A stretch of DNA of 20,595 nt from Clostridia bacterium (GTDB taxonomy: Bacteria; Bacillota; Clostridia; Oscillospirales; CAG-272), in the NCBI GenBank assembly GCA_017504335.1, contig JAFVRI010000131.1:1-20595 (forward strand). Reading direction: 5' to 3'. How positions within the stretch are numbered: position 1 is the first letter of the stretch; every line of letters starts with the position of its first letter. A model generated the notes under the pieces. The model searched no databases and was not told the DNA's origin. It was given only the letters and a program-made list of their open reading frames with translations. Of this stretch, positions 8,233 through 15,451 are shown piece by piece. Made by a program: the position numbers and the translations under genes.

Positions 8233-8455
8233 TCATCGGCAGTCCTTTGGCGACATACCGTTGTGTTTTTTAAACGCCTTGGAGAAATTGGAAGAGGTGG
8301 CAAAGCCTGTACGGTAAGCAATCTCTGTTATGTTCAGCTCGGTTTGAAGCAAAAGCGTTTCCGCATGCTCCAACCGTCTCATGATCAAATATTCATGAGG
8401 GGATACCGAAAAATGCTCGGTAAACAAATGACGAAAACGGCTATAGCTATAAGCT
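8233..8455 (-). pseudogene. Truncated AraC-family regulator (C-terminal DNA-binding remnant)
   Basis: Read on the minus strand from about 8455, the frame gives AYSYSRFRHLFTEHF, EYLIMRRLEHAETLL, ITEIAYRTGFATSSNFSKAF and KKHNGMSPKDCR-stop. This is most of the double helix-turn-helix region of an AraC protein. Directly upstream, the frame hits a stop (TAA near 8460) and the AraC similarity ends, so the sensing domain and first helices are missing. The first ATG (8427) lies inside the first conserved motif and has no ribosome site. I infer a broken gene whose 5' part was lost or replaced by the unrelated sequence to the right. A short DNA-binding peptide is possible but unlikely. Confidence 0.75.
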
Positions 8456-8670
8456 TCTTATGCAAAGTGGCTACGTCGGAAGACATATCATCGAGGCCAC
8501 GGGGATCTAACTCCCACAAAAAAAGGAGAGTTTTGTTTATACTGTCCTATCGTTCCTTGACGTAGCCCCTCTGCTGACAGCACTAACGAGCTTGTTATAG
8601 CCTTTCTCGATGGCAAGTGTTGTCATCACCTTTGCTTTGGGGTATTTATCATAGAACCACCTTTATAGAA
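8456..8670. other. Unassigned stretch, possible remnant of inserted DNA
   Basis: No intact gene is visible. The minus strand has AAAGGTGG before an ATG that opens only eight codons. Another minus frame reads YDKYPKAKVMTTLAIEKGYN and continues about 20 residues to a stop, which looks protein-like but matches no family I recognise. It lies exactly where the AraC remnant is cut off, so it may be what interrupted that gene. Confidence 0.3.
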
Positions 8671-8724
8671 AAAATATCGGACACATCACCATGCAAAAAC
8701 ACGTAAATGATGTGTCCAATATTT
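8671..8724. terminator. Long inverted repeat with U-runs on both sides
   Basis: GGACACATCA (8679-8688) pairs perfectly with TGATGTGTCC (8708-8717). After one mismatch the stem continues through an AT-rich AAAATAT arm. The loop is 19 bases. T-runs follow in both directions, so it could be a two-way terminator shielding the downstream promoter, or the end of a mobile element. Confidence 0.55.
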
Positions 8725-8783
8725 TTTGTTTTGTCTTGAAACCTGTCGGCAGAGGAATCTGCGAATTGTTTTTTCGTTTGCTA

Positions 8784-8812
8784 TTGACAAAGTCCTAAAA
8801 GTGTGCGACAAT
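8784..8812 (+). promoter_or_regulatory. Promoter of the deacetylase-like/GH31 operon
   Basis: TTGACA (8784-8789), 17 bases, then GACAAT (8807-8812) with an extended -10 TG at 8804-8805. The weak -10 is offset by the perfect -35 and the TG. The start codon follows 33 bases later. Confidence 0.6.
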
Positions 8813-8845
8813 GGTGACATTAAGAATTTGGAGGTGAATATTACG

Positions 8846-10036
8846 ATGAGTGATGTACTGTCCGCCCTCGGGAAAAGCGCAAGGTCTGTCGAATGTGAAG
8901 CAGGGACTTCTATGAACGCATCGCCCCTCCGCTTTCTCTCTTTCGTTGACGGAGACGTGCTTTTTGAGAATATCGACGGTGTCCTGGAAAACGACCGTCT
9001 TAAGGTGGAGCTTACCGTCGGTGCGAGCCTCGCTTGCACGGTAACGGTTAACGGGATCCCTGCGGAGGAGGTCTCGCTCGGAACCTACCGCGTCATGCTT
9101 TTCCTGAAGGATTACCGTACAAGCGTGCGTGCCGTTTGTCTTGAAACAGGTGAGGAGAAGACGGCACAGCTCTTTTGGTTTCGGGGCGGATATCATACCT
9201 ACCGCGTAGGAGTGGACGACGTGATCTTTTGCCTCAAAAATATATGGGAGCATCAAGAGGAATACCATTCGCTCTTTGACGATCCCTATCTTGCCATGTA
9301 CCGAGAGCTTTACGACCGTTACGGTACCCGTACGCATATGCATATTTATTATGAAACCGTGGACAAAAGCTTCAATCTTTCCATGTTCCCCGACAAATAC
9401 AAAGAGGAGTTTTCTGCCAATGCTCACTGGCTTCGGTTTTCCTTTCATGCGCGTGCCGATCTTCCGGACAGCCCTTACAAGTATGCCGATTATGAGCAGG
9501 TGATCGAGGAAGGAAGAATGGTAGAGCGGGAGATCCTTCGCTTCGCGGGAAAAGAGGTAATGGACCGAGTGACCTCGGAGCATTTTGCGGATTCCAATCG
9601 CTCCGCAACTCGCGCCTTTCGCGATCTTGGCTTTTCGGTGCTGGACGCGTATTTTTTGATCGACGATCAAGAAGAGCCGTCTGTTTCTTATTATCTTTCT
9701 GTCGATCAGACCCGCCATGCCCAAAATCGGGATTTCTGGGTGGATACCGAGGAGGATATTATTTTCGTTAAGGACGATGTGATTCTCAATAGCCATACGC
9801 CCGAGGGGATTCGGGCATGTCTTGATAGCTATCTCACTCGAGACGACCGTGCGTTTATGTATTTGCTCATTCACGAGCAATATTTCTATCCCCATTGGAG
9901 AAGATATCTTCCCGATTATAAGGAGCGGCTGTTTGCGGGCGTGGAATGGTGCGAGGAGCATGGGTACCGATCTTGTTGGATATCGGATTTTGCCTTTGAG
10001 GATTCGATAAAAAAGAAAGTAGAGGAAAAGCGATAA
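8846..10036 (+). CDS. Polysaccharide-deacetylase-like (NodB-fold) protein, tentative
   Basis: The protein is 396 residues from ATG 8846, chosen because GGAGGTGA lies eight bases upstream and the promoter ends at 8812; an in-frame TTG at 8726 falls in the upstream hairpin. Residues ~35-110 look like a small beta-sandwich (VLENDRLKVELTVGASLACT). The rest looks like a barrel with motifs that recall NodB-type deacetylases: VGVDDVIF (Asp pair), THMHIYYE, LRFSFHARAD (His), LIHEQYFYPHW (His-Glu). In that superfamily these bind a metal and remove acetyl groups from polysaccharides. The match is weak and by eye, and no signal peptide is seen. It overlaps the GH31-like gene by one base (TAATG), so the two act together. 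An uncharacterised carbohydrate enzyme is the safe reading. Confidence 0.6.
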   Translation: MSDVLSALGKSARSVECEAGTSMNASPLRFLSFVDGDVLFENIDGVLENDRLKVELTVGASLACTVTVNGIPAEEVSLGTYRVMLFLKDYRTSVRAVCLETGEEKTAQLFWFRGGYHTYRVGVDDVIFCLKNIWEHQEEYHSLFDDPYLAMYRELYDRYGTRTHMHIYYETVDKSFNLSMFPDKYKEEFSANAHWLRFSFHARADLPDSPYKYADYEQVIEEGRMVEREILRFAGKEVMDRVTSEHFADSNRSATRAFRDLGFSVLDAYFLIDDQEEPSVSYYLSVDQTRHAQNRDFWVDTEEDIIFVKDDVILNSHTPEGIRACLDSYLTRDDRAFMYLLIHEQYFYPHWRRYLPDYKERLFAGVEWCEEHGYRSCWISDFAFEDSIKKKVEEKR

Positions 10037-12072
10037 TGAAAAGAACGGTTTTTGAGAAAAAGGAATTTGCGCTCTCTGTCAAAGAAAATACCGTGGTCAT
10101 TGAGCGAAGCGGAGAAGTACTGGTTACGCTTCCCGCAAAGGCAGAGATCAACGGTGTGCTTTCTTCGATGAGCTTATCGGAGTGCTCCGCCGATCGGCTC
10201 CGTTTCTCTTCCGCATCCGAGGAAATGGTCTTTTCTCTCGGTGACGATCATATCGTGGTGGAATACACCAAGTCCTTTGGAAAGAAAACTCCCGTCGATA
10301 CGGTGAAGATCTTTGCCGGAGAGGGAATGCGTATCAAGGATTTCGACCGAGCCTTTTGCCCCCAGCCACACGGAAACGGTCATCATAACATGACCTATTT
10401 CGACAGGCTTCCCGACATTTCGGCATACGGCTATAACTCCCCCTCTGTTTTGGAGTTTGCGCTTGGCAATTCCCGCGGTTGGATTTCGATCGGCCTTCTG
10501 GATCTGCCCGATACCAAGGAGTGCAGAATGCTGGAGGATTTTTCCTTCCTTGTAGAGCGATTGGGAGGAAATAAGCTCGTAGAGAAATATGTGATGCCGA
10601 GGATTCTGATCACCTTTCCCGAGGACGAGTTTGACTCAATTTCTCTGTTTCGAAAGAAGCTGGAGGAATTTGGTGTCTATACGCCAAGAGAAAATCCGAT
10701 CTCTGAGCTTCCCTCATGGTGGAAAAACACCTTTTTCTGTACCTATGGCGATCAGATTTCAGAGCATCGGGTGGGTCAAAAAATTGATGAGGCGTGGATC
10801 CGTGACTACGTGGAAATCGCCGAGACCGAATGGGGTATGGAGGGGATCAATCTGATCATTGACGATTCCTGGCAGCTTCCTCACTCCTTTATGCCTGTCG
10901 TTGACGAACGCCGTTTTCCGAATTTCCGAGGAATGATCGAGGATCTTCACCAAAAAGGCCATCACGTCATTCTGTGGGTCACTCCTCTGTTTGATAAGGT
11001 TACCAATGGATTTACCACCAGAGCCCAAGAGCTGAGGATCCTGTCTCCGGATGAGCTCAAGCCCCCCATGTGGGGAGACTATTTTTCACAGTACCCGGGG
11101 TGCTTTGCCATTGATTATACCCACGACAATGCCCGTCAATTTCTTCGGGAGGTTTGTGAGCAATTATTTGGAGACGGAGAGGGACAGTACCACGTTGACG
11201 GCATCAAGATCGATTTTATGGGACTTTTAAGAGATCCCGCGGTTTCTCATTATGCCCATCCCGAACGGGGAATGGGGCACAAGGAGCTATACCACTTTTA
11301 TACCATGATGTACGAGGAGGCGAAGCGAGTAAGACCCGACGTGCTGATTGATTGTACGGTAGCGGATCCGAGATTTGAGCATTTGATCGACTTCAATCGC
11401 ATGCACGATACCCATAGCGGAACGAGAGAAAAGGAGATCAGAGCCAATATTGCAGCCCTTGCTTGTCCGAATCTTCCCATTGATTCCGACGGTTGCATGA
11501 TGTTTAACAGTTGGCTCGCAACCCATTACATCAGCTCCTCCATCTATGGATTTTCGGCAAACTATTATATCAAGGGCTATCACGATGTAGTGAAAAATCG
11601 GAAAAAGTCTCCCAAAGAGTGCCTGCCCGACGAGAAGATTCTGCTTGCCGAAGAAGAAAAACGAGCCCTCGGAAATCTTTTTTCCATGTCAAGACATAAG
11701 CCGAACGGCATGCCCCACTTTGAATCCTTCGGAAACTGGACGCTCAGAGAAGGGGAGCGGATCAATGCTCTGTCACAAAAGGGAGAGACCGTGATCTACT
11801 ATCCGACGGAGACAAATGATACAGGATATATTTTTACCTTCTGTGACGAAACGATTTTCCTGCCCCTTTGCGGCAGAGGAATGGCGCAGGTATCCCCCGA
11901 ACCAAAGTATTTAAAGGTGGATTATGCAAGAGATCGCGTGATCATGAGGATCCGTCCCGGTGAGGTGTATACCTTCAAGAACGAGAACGCGGGTGACGGA
12001 ATTGAAAAAACATTTGCTTTCGATGCCAAAAGACAGAAAACATTAGGTATGATAAATTACGTAAACGGGTAA
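10036..12072 (+). CDS. GH31/GH36-like (clan GH-D) alpha-glycosidase
   Basis: The protein is 678 residues. An N-terminal beta-supersandwich (~1-215) is followed by a TIM barrel. Barrel marks are NLIIDDSWQ (D275-D276), RFPNFRGMIEDLHQKGHHV with ILWVTPLFDK, YHVDGIKIDFMG (likely nucleophile D393) and FNRMHDTHSG (possible acid/base D458). A C-terminal beta domain ends at ~650. Clan GH-D enzymes hydrolyse alpha-linked glucose, xylose or galactose with retention; the exact sugar cannot be read. No signal peptide is present, so it acts on imported substrate. The start codon overlaps the upstream stop, with GAGGAAAAG upstream, giving translational coupling to the deacetylase-like gene. The pairing suggests deacylation followed by removal of an alpha-linked side chain (inference). 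Confidence 0.83.
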   Translation: MKRTVFEKKEFALSVKENTVVIERSGEVLVTLPAKAEINGVLSSMSLSECSADRLRFSSASEEMVFSLGDDHIVVEYTKSFGKKTPVDTVKIFAGEGMRIKDFDRAFCPQPHGNGHHNMTYFDRLPDISAYGYNSPSVLEFALGNSRGWISIGLLDLPDTKECRMLEDFSFLVERLGGNKLVEKYVMPRILITFPEDEFDSISLFRKKLEEFGVYTPRENPISELPSWWKNTFFCTYGDQISEHRVGQKIDEAWIRDYVEIAETEWGMEGINLIIDDSWQLPHSFMPVVDERRFPNFRGMIEDLHQKGHHVILWVTPLFDKVTNGFTTRAQELRILSPDELKPPMWGDYFSQYPGCFAIDYTHDNARQFLREVCEQLFGDGEGQYHVDGIKIDFMGLLRDPAVSHYAHPERGMGHKELYHFYTMMYEEAKRVRPDVLIDCTVADPRFEHLIDFNRMHDTHSGTREKEIRANIAALACPNLPIDSDGCMMFNSWLATHYISSSIYGFSANYYIKGYHDVVKNRKKSPKECLPDEKILLAEEEKRALGNLFSMSRHKPNGMPHFESFGNWTLREGERINALSQKGETVIYYPTETNDTGYIFTFCDETIFLPLCGRGMAQVSPEPKYLKVDYARDRVIMRIRPGEVYTFKNENAGDGIEKTFAFDAKRQKTLGMINYVNG

Positions 12073-12246
12073 AAAGGGAGAATCTTATAGGAAAGCAAAG
12101 TGCCGCTGACTGTATCAACCCACGGGTGGCCTTGTGATCGAAGAGGCGAAAAAAGCTAAGGAGCGTGTTTGCTCCCTCCAATCGCAAAATTCCGCAAACA
12201 CTTCCCTTTTTGTATTCGCAAAAATTTTTGAGCCCAATACAGCATA
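12073..12246. other. Intergenic stretch with an inverted repeat
   Basis: No gene is seen. GTGTTTGC (12165-12172) and GCAAACAC (12194-12201) are inverted, and CCCTTTTT follows on the plus strand. This may be a weak terminator for the GH31-like operon ahead of the stronger hairpin at 12247. Confidence 0.4.
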
Positions 12247-12279
12247 AAAGAAGAGCGACCTTGGCGGTCGCTCTTCTTT
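12247..12279. terminator. Bidirectional intrinsic terminator (hairpin copy 3)
   Basis: A 14-bp perfect stem (AAAGAAGAGCGACC, 12247-12260, with 12266-12279) closes on the loop TTGGC, the same loop as copy 2. It lies between the convergent GH31-like and MGH1-like genes. Confidence 0.87.
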
Positions 12280-12322
12280 GTATTTAAGCCTTGATTTTTT
12301 TATGTTTAGAGATTAGCCGAAG
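12247..12322. repeat. Dispersed repeat: hairpin plus conserved flank (copy 3)
   Basis: The right flank carries TTTAAGCCTTGAT, TATGTTT and ATTAGCCGAAGA in the same order and near-same spacing as at 8037-8117. The copies differ by small substitutions and short indels. Confidence 0.6.
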
Positions 12323-12343
12323 ACTCACCTCGCAGTCCCTCGA

Positions 12344-12403
12344 GGAATTCTTATTATAAGTATAAGCGAGAGCTTAAAAGCAACACCTTATAATAAAAAT
12401 TCC
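12344..12403. terminator. 17-bp AT-rich inverted repeat covering the 3' end of the MGH1-like gene
   Basis: GGAATTCTTATTATAAG (12344-12360) is the inverted match of 12387-12403 with one mismatch. The right arm contains the last codons and stop of the minus-strand gene. Inside the loop, TAAGC-GAGA-GCTTA forms a second small hairpin. It probably helps end or protect the minus-strand transcript. Confidence 0.5.
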
Positions 12404-13914
12404 TGTTCTCCCGCTTGAATGGAAAAGGCTTTTCCGTTGATTTCAAGGGTATAGGGTGCGTTGGAGGATACGCAAACATGCTTCCCTTCCGCAATGATAT
12501 CGGTCACCACGTCACCAAATCGCAGATTCTTGACACCGATCCCCGAGCGAAAATCCTCCGGCTTATTCCAACGGACGATTCTCTCAAAGGCATCGATCGA
12601 AGAAAATCCCAATATGTATTCGAGATAGATCGAAATCGGACCGAGCGCCGACCAGCCGCAAAAGTCCTTGCGGACAATGCGTACGTCATCCGTATAGGTG
12701 GCAGGGCGATATCCTTCGGGAGCATATGCCTCCCAAATGCTATGGGGCTCATAGCCCTCATAGGTTTTCCACATATAGTCAAGGACAGAGACTGCCGCAT
12801 CATGCGCTTCCTTATGGAATCCGTAATCCGTCATTCCTCGCAAAGCCATATAGGTTGTGGGAAGCCACATGGCTCCCCGCCAATATTTTCCTGTCGGGGA
12901 AAATTCGGGGTCGTTTCTCGCAATCGAGGAAAACGGCAAGATACCGCCAAAGGTATCGGGATCGGAAATGTGTGCGACCATCGCCTCTGCCTGCTCCGCC
13001 GACGCGATTCCCGCGATCAGCGGCCAAAAAGAAGCGATACTTTTCACCTTATAGAAATGATGATCGTTACAATCAATATCGTAGTAAAACCGATCTTCTT
13101 CATCCCAATACAGCGCATTGACGATCTTTTTCTTTTCTTCAAATTTTTGGTTCCAATTTTTTTCGTTCTCGCAGTCCCCTACCATGGCAAAGAGACGGGC
13201 GATCATCCTTGCGGAAAGCGCCTGCTGGCAAATGGCGTCCAGCCAATACATGTCGGGATTGTTGGGTCGCTTTGGGGATGGGATCTCGGTTCTGCCTCTC
13301 GGTGTATTGTCCATGCCCGAGCGCGCTCCTTCCCATTTGTAGCCGTAAGGCTCGCTGATCAGGCAATTGGGAGCCAGCACCCCGTGGATTTTTCGTTTTT
13401 CCCTTTGGCTTTCAAACCATTCGTAATGACGCTGCAAGGATTTCTTTTCATACAAAAGTGTTTTTAGATATTCAAGGTCGCCGTGGACCAATGCGTTTTC
13501 GTATTCGCTCCACGCAAAGAGCGGAGGGTTATCGGCAATATGAACCATGATGTGAGCGGGTACACCGGGCGTAGTTTCGGTCCAATAAGGCTCGTCCTCG
13601 GGGGGAATGACCTTGGGAAGGAGCTTTCCCTCATAGAGGACAGAATAGAAATTTTGGAAAGACTCCACTCCCGGGAAGACCTCTCCCGCAAATTTGCAAA
13701 AAAGAGACATAAAGCAGGTATCCCAGATCCAAAGCTGGGTAGCGCAAAACGCCTCGTCCATGTATGGATTCTGGGGCATTCCGTCGATCTCCTTCACGTG
13801 GTCACGGGCAAGCTCCCACGCCGTCTCATAAAACACTCCGTATTCGGGGTGCTCCTCGCAAATCGGAATGGGAAGATAGCTCTTCCAATCTATCGCTCTG
13901 AAATTCTTGTTCAC
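12388..13914 (-). CDS. GH63/MGH1-like (alpha/alpha)6 glycosidase, trehalase-related fold
   Basis: The protein is 508 residues. Family marks are LWIWDTCFM near the start, ARSGMDNTPRG with the likely catalytic acid at D202, DMYWLDAICQQAL, GKYWRGAMWLPTTYM and PHSIWEAYAPEG with the likely base at E395. A short C-terminal beta tail ends at the stop. These match the six-hairpin barrel of GH37/GH63/mannosylglycerate-hydrolase-like enzymes, which invert at alpha-glucosidic or related bonds. The substrate here is unknown; the operon suggests a sugar from a pectin-type chain. The start is GTG, overlapping the upstream GH28-like stop by four bases (GTGA), so translation is coupled. It has no signal peptide. 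Its first ~52 codons are duplicated at 15283-15439. Confidence 0.82.
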   Translation of the reverse strand: MNKNFRAIDWKSYLPIPICEEHPEYGVFYETAWELARDHVKEIDGMPQNPYMDEAFCATQLWIWDTCFMSLFCKFAGEVFPGVESFQNFYSVLYEGKLLPKVIPPEDEPYWTETTPGVPAHIMVHIADNPPLFAWSEYENALVHGDLEYLKTLLYEKKSLQRHYEWFESQREKRKIHGVLAPNCLISEPYGYKWEGARSGMDNTPRGRTEIPSPKRPNNPDMYWLDAICQQALSARMIARLFAMVGDCENEKNWNQKFEEKKKIVNALYWDEEDRFYYDIDCNDHHFYKVKSIASFWPLIAGIASAEQAEAMVAHISDPDTFGGILPFSSIARNDPEFSPTGKYWRGAMWLPTTYMALRGMTDYGFHKEAHDAAVSVLDYMWKTYEGYEPHSIWEAYAPEGYRPATYTDDVRIVRKDFCGWSALGPISIYLEYILGFSSIDAFERIVRWNKPEDFRSGIGVKNLRFGDVVTDIIAEGKHVCVSSNAPYTLEINGKAFSIQAGEQEFLL

Positions 13915-15176
13915 TTTTTCGCCACACAGACCATGTTGGTAAGCGACACGTTATTGAGTCCGTCCTCATGGAGCATCGTGATCATCTCGCAGTTGGGATT
14001 GTTGTTGATCACGTTGGAAATCGCCGAATCGCTCAAATAGCCCTGCAGGTAGATCGGACGTCTGGTGTTACAGATCACGTTGGAGATCGTAATATTCTGC
14101 AGGCTGTCCTTAAAGTTTTCGCCTGCGTCACCTTCATCTCCTAACAAAATCGTCGCGTAACGCGGGAGGACTTCTGTCGATCGGGTATCGACCACACCGT
14201 CGATCACCACGTTATGAATGTGAGCCAGTATGGGAAGCAGACGAACCGAGCAACACAGATAAGAACATGCCAGAATGTTGCGGATGATGACGTCGTGAAT
14301 ATCCCGATCGCGTCTTGACCAATCGTTGTGCATCACGTGAGTGGTACACAACGAACCGCCCGGGCGATATTTTTGAACAGGAGTCCATGCGGTCAGCGCG
14401 ACCACGTCATCTCCCGTCATACCCGTAATATCCGAGACCACGATATGATGACATCCGTTGCGGAGATTCAGACCGTCCTGGTTCTCGATATTCATCATCA
14501 TTCCGTCGATCATTCTGTGCATACGGGCATCAAAATCGATCTTCTCTACCCGTCCGTTACAGCAAGCCTCAAGCGAAATAGACCATGCGTGGGGTTCCTT
14601 GATCCGAATTCCCGAGATCGAGAAATCCTCGACCATAGCAAACAGAACGCCAATGTTTCTCCAGTCTCCGTAGTGAGATTCTCCCTCCTTGTCTGCGTCG
14701 GTTCCGTACGTATAATCGTGACGGTCTGCAAAGGTAATCTTTTCGACAGAACGGCGCTCCTCGGGGATCCAATCTGCGAATCGGCAAATATCCTCGGGGT
14801 AATGAGGGCAAACACGACGCAGGATCTTTCCGCCGTCTCCCGTAGAGCGAGGATGATCCGCTCCCTCTAACACACACACGCCCTCACCACGAATGTGCAC
14901 GTTGTGAATCAGCTGCGGATCCTCGATCCCAATCCCGCAGTTTGCCGTGCGGAAAAAGTTATCCCGACAAGCATCGGACAGCTTGATCTTTGCGTTTTGC
15001 AATACCACCGTAGTGTTTTCGGGCAACAGAATCGCGCTGTCCAAAAGCCAATAATTCCTCTCTCCGTCCACCGTACGCGGAGCAATGATAACGATCCCGT
15101 CCGCGTCTCTGTTTTGAATGGCAGCATTTAAAATCTCACTGTCATTTCTTCCCTGAAAATCATTTGCGAAAACCAT
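13911..15176 (-). CDS. GH28-like right-handed beta-helix protein, copy A
   Basis: The protein is 421 residues. The N-terminus NDSEILNAAIQ is the usual opening of pectin-lyase-fold/GH28 proteins, and the middle shows beta-helix rungs. The GH28 site is partly kept: NQDG with D234, then GDD with D256-D257. The GHG histidine is not found and RIK is replaced by SVRLLP. GH28 enzymes hydrolyse galacturonide or rhamnogalacturonan chains; with these changes the activity is uncertain. There is no signal peptide, so an intracellular pectic-oligosaccharide role is inferred. AAGGAG lies before the ATG. The stop overlaps the GTG start of the MGH1-like gene. It is a tandem paralog of copy B, about four residues in five identical by eye. 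Confidence 0.83.
   Translation of the reverse strand: MVFANDFQGRNDSEILNAAIQNRDADGIVIIAPRTVDGERNYWLLDSAILLPENTTVVLQNAKIKLSDACRDNFFRTANCGIGIEDPQLIHNVHIRGEGVCVLEGADHPRSTGDGGKILRRVCPHYPEDICRFADWIPEERRSVEKITFADRHDYTYGTDADKEGESHYGDWRNIGVLFAMVEDFSISGIRIKEPHAWSISLEACCNGRVEKIDFDARMHRMIDGMMMNIENQDGLNLRNGCHHIVVSDITGMTGDDVVALTAWTPVQKYRPGGSLCTTHVMHNDWSRRDRDIHDVIIRNILACSYLCCSVRLLPILAHIHNVVIDGVVDTRSTEVLPRYATILLGDEGDAGENFKDSLQNITISNVICNTRRPIYLQGYLSDSAISNVINNNPNCEMITMLHEDGLNNVSLTNMVCVAKK
14914..15004. repeat. 91-base identical tract shared with copy B
   Basis: This run is identical to 16437-16527, while the surrounding duplicate sequence differs every few bases. It encodes the region around NFFRTANCGIGIEDPQL. 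Confidence 0.8.
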
Positions 15177-15180
15177 AATT

Positions 15181-15282
15181 TCTCCTTTATTTTTCGATTA
15201 TTTTAATGGATGTGCCTCTTCTGTCGCCAACGATCCTCTTTCTGATGAAATAGGAGGGCGTACTGCTCCAGGCATGACACAT
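15181..15282 (-). pseudogene. Duplicated C-terminal tail of the GH78-like gene
   Basis: The minus strand reads MCHAWSSTPSYFIRKRIVGD and then RRGTSIKIIEK-stop, matching the end of the GH78-like gene at 16710-16806 with a few substitutions. It has no start of its own and lies just upstream of GH28 copy A, as the full gene lies upstream of copy B. It is a by-product of the tandem duplication. Confidence 0.8.
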
Positions 15283-15439
15283 ACATATACGGATTTTGAG
15301 GCATTCCGTCAATTTCCATGACGTGATCGTGAGCAAGCTCCCATGCCTTTTCATAAAATTCCCCATATTCGGGGTATTCCTCACAAATCGGGATTGGAAG
15401 ATAGCGTTTCCAATCCGTCTCTCTGAAATTTTTGTTCAT
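15203..15439 (-). pseudogene. Chimeric junction ORF: N-terminus of the MGH1-like gene fused out of frame to the GH78 tail
   Basis: The 78-codon frame starts MNKNFRETDWKRYLPIPICE, matching the MGH1-like protein through NPYM (~52 residues). It then runs out of frame through duplicated GH78-tail DNA (YVSCLEQYALLFHQKEDRWR) to a stop. The break is at ~15282-15284. The original start (here ATG) is kept, so a peptide might be made, but it lacks every catalytic part. It lies 12 bases after the stop of GH28 copy B. I read it as a fossil of unequal duplication rather than a functional gene. Confidence 0.85.
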
Positions 15440-15451
15440 CGATTTTTCTTC

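Larger units (their letters stand above)
13759..15283. repeat. Tandem duplication, unit A (~1.52 kb)
   Basis: On the minus strand the unit holds a GH78 C-terminal tail, then a complete GH28-like gene, then the first ~52 codons of the MGH1-like gene. It is followed without a break by the rest of the MGH1-like gene. Unit B, directly to the right, has the same order. Confidence 0.8.

Noticed and set aside
8109..8321. 70-codon minus-strand gene (ending GLAGAFFG)
   Set aside because: It overlaps the AraC remnant in another frame and has no start signal. Its tail coincides with the dispersed repeat flank, so I kept it only as part of that repeat.
8726..8845. N-terminal extension of the deacetylase-like protein from TTG 8726
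   Set aside because: It would begin in the upstream hairpin and run through the promoter; ATG 8846 has a near-perfect GGAGGTGA.
8795..9961. 388-codon open frame on the minus strand
   Set aside because: It is antisense to the deacetylase-like gene, which has a strong ribosome site and coupling to the next gene.
11975..12187. Small minus-strand gene after the GH31-like gene
   Set aside because: It overlaps the 3' end of the GH31-like gene, has no ribosome site and shows no family similarity.
12415..13467. 350-codon open frame on the plus strand
   Set aside because: It is antisense to the MGH1-like gene, which has clear catalytic motifs, and has no family features of its own.
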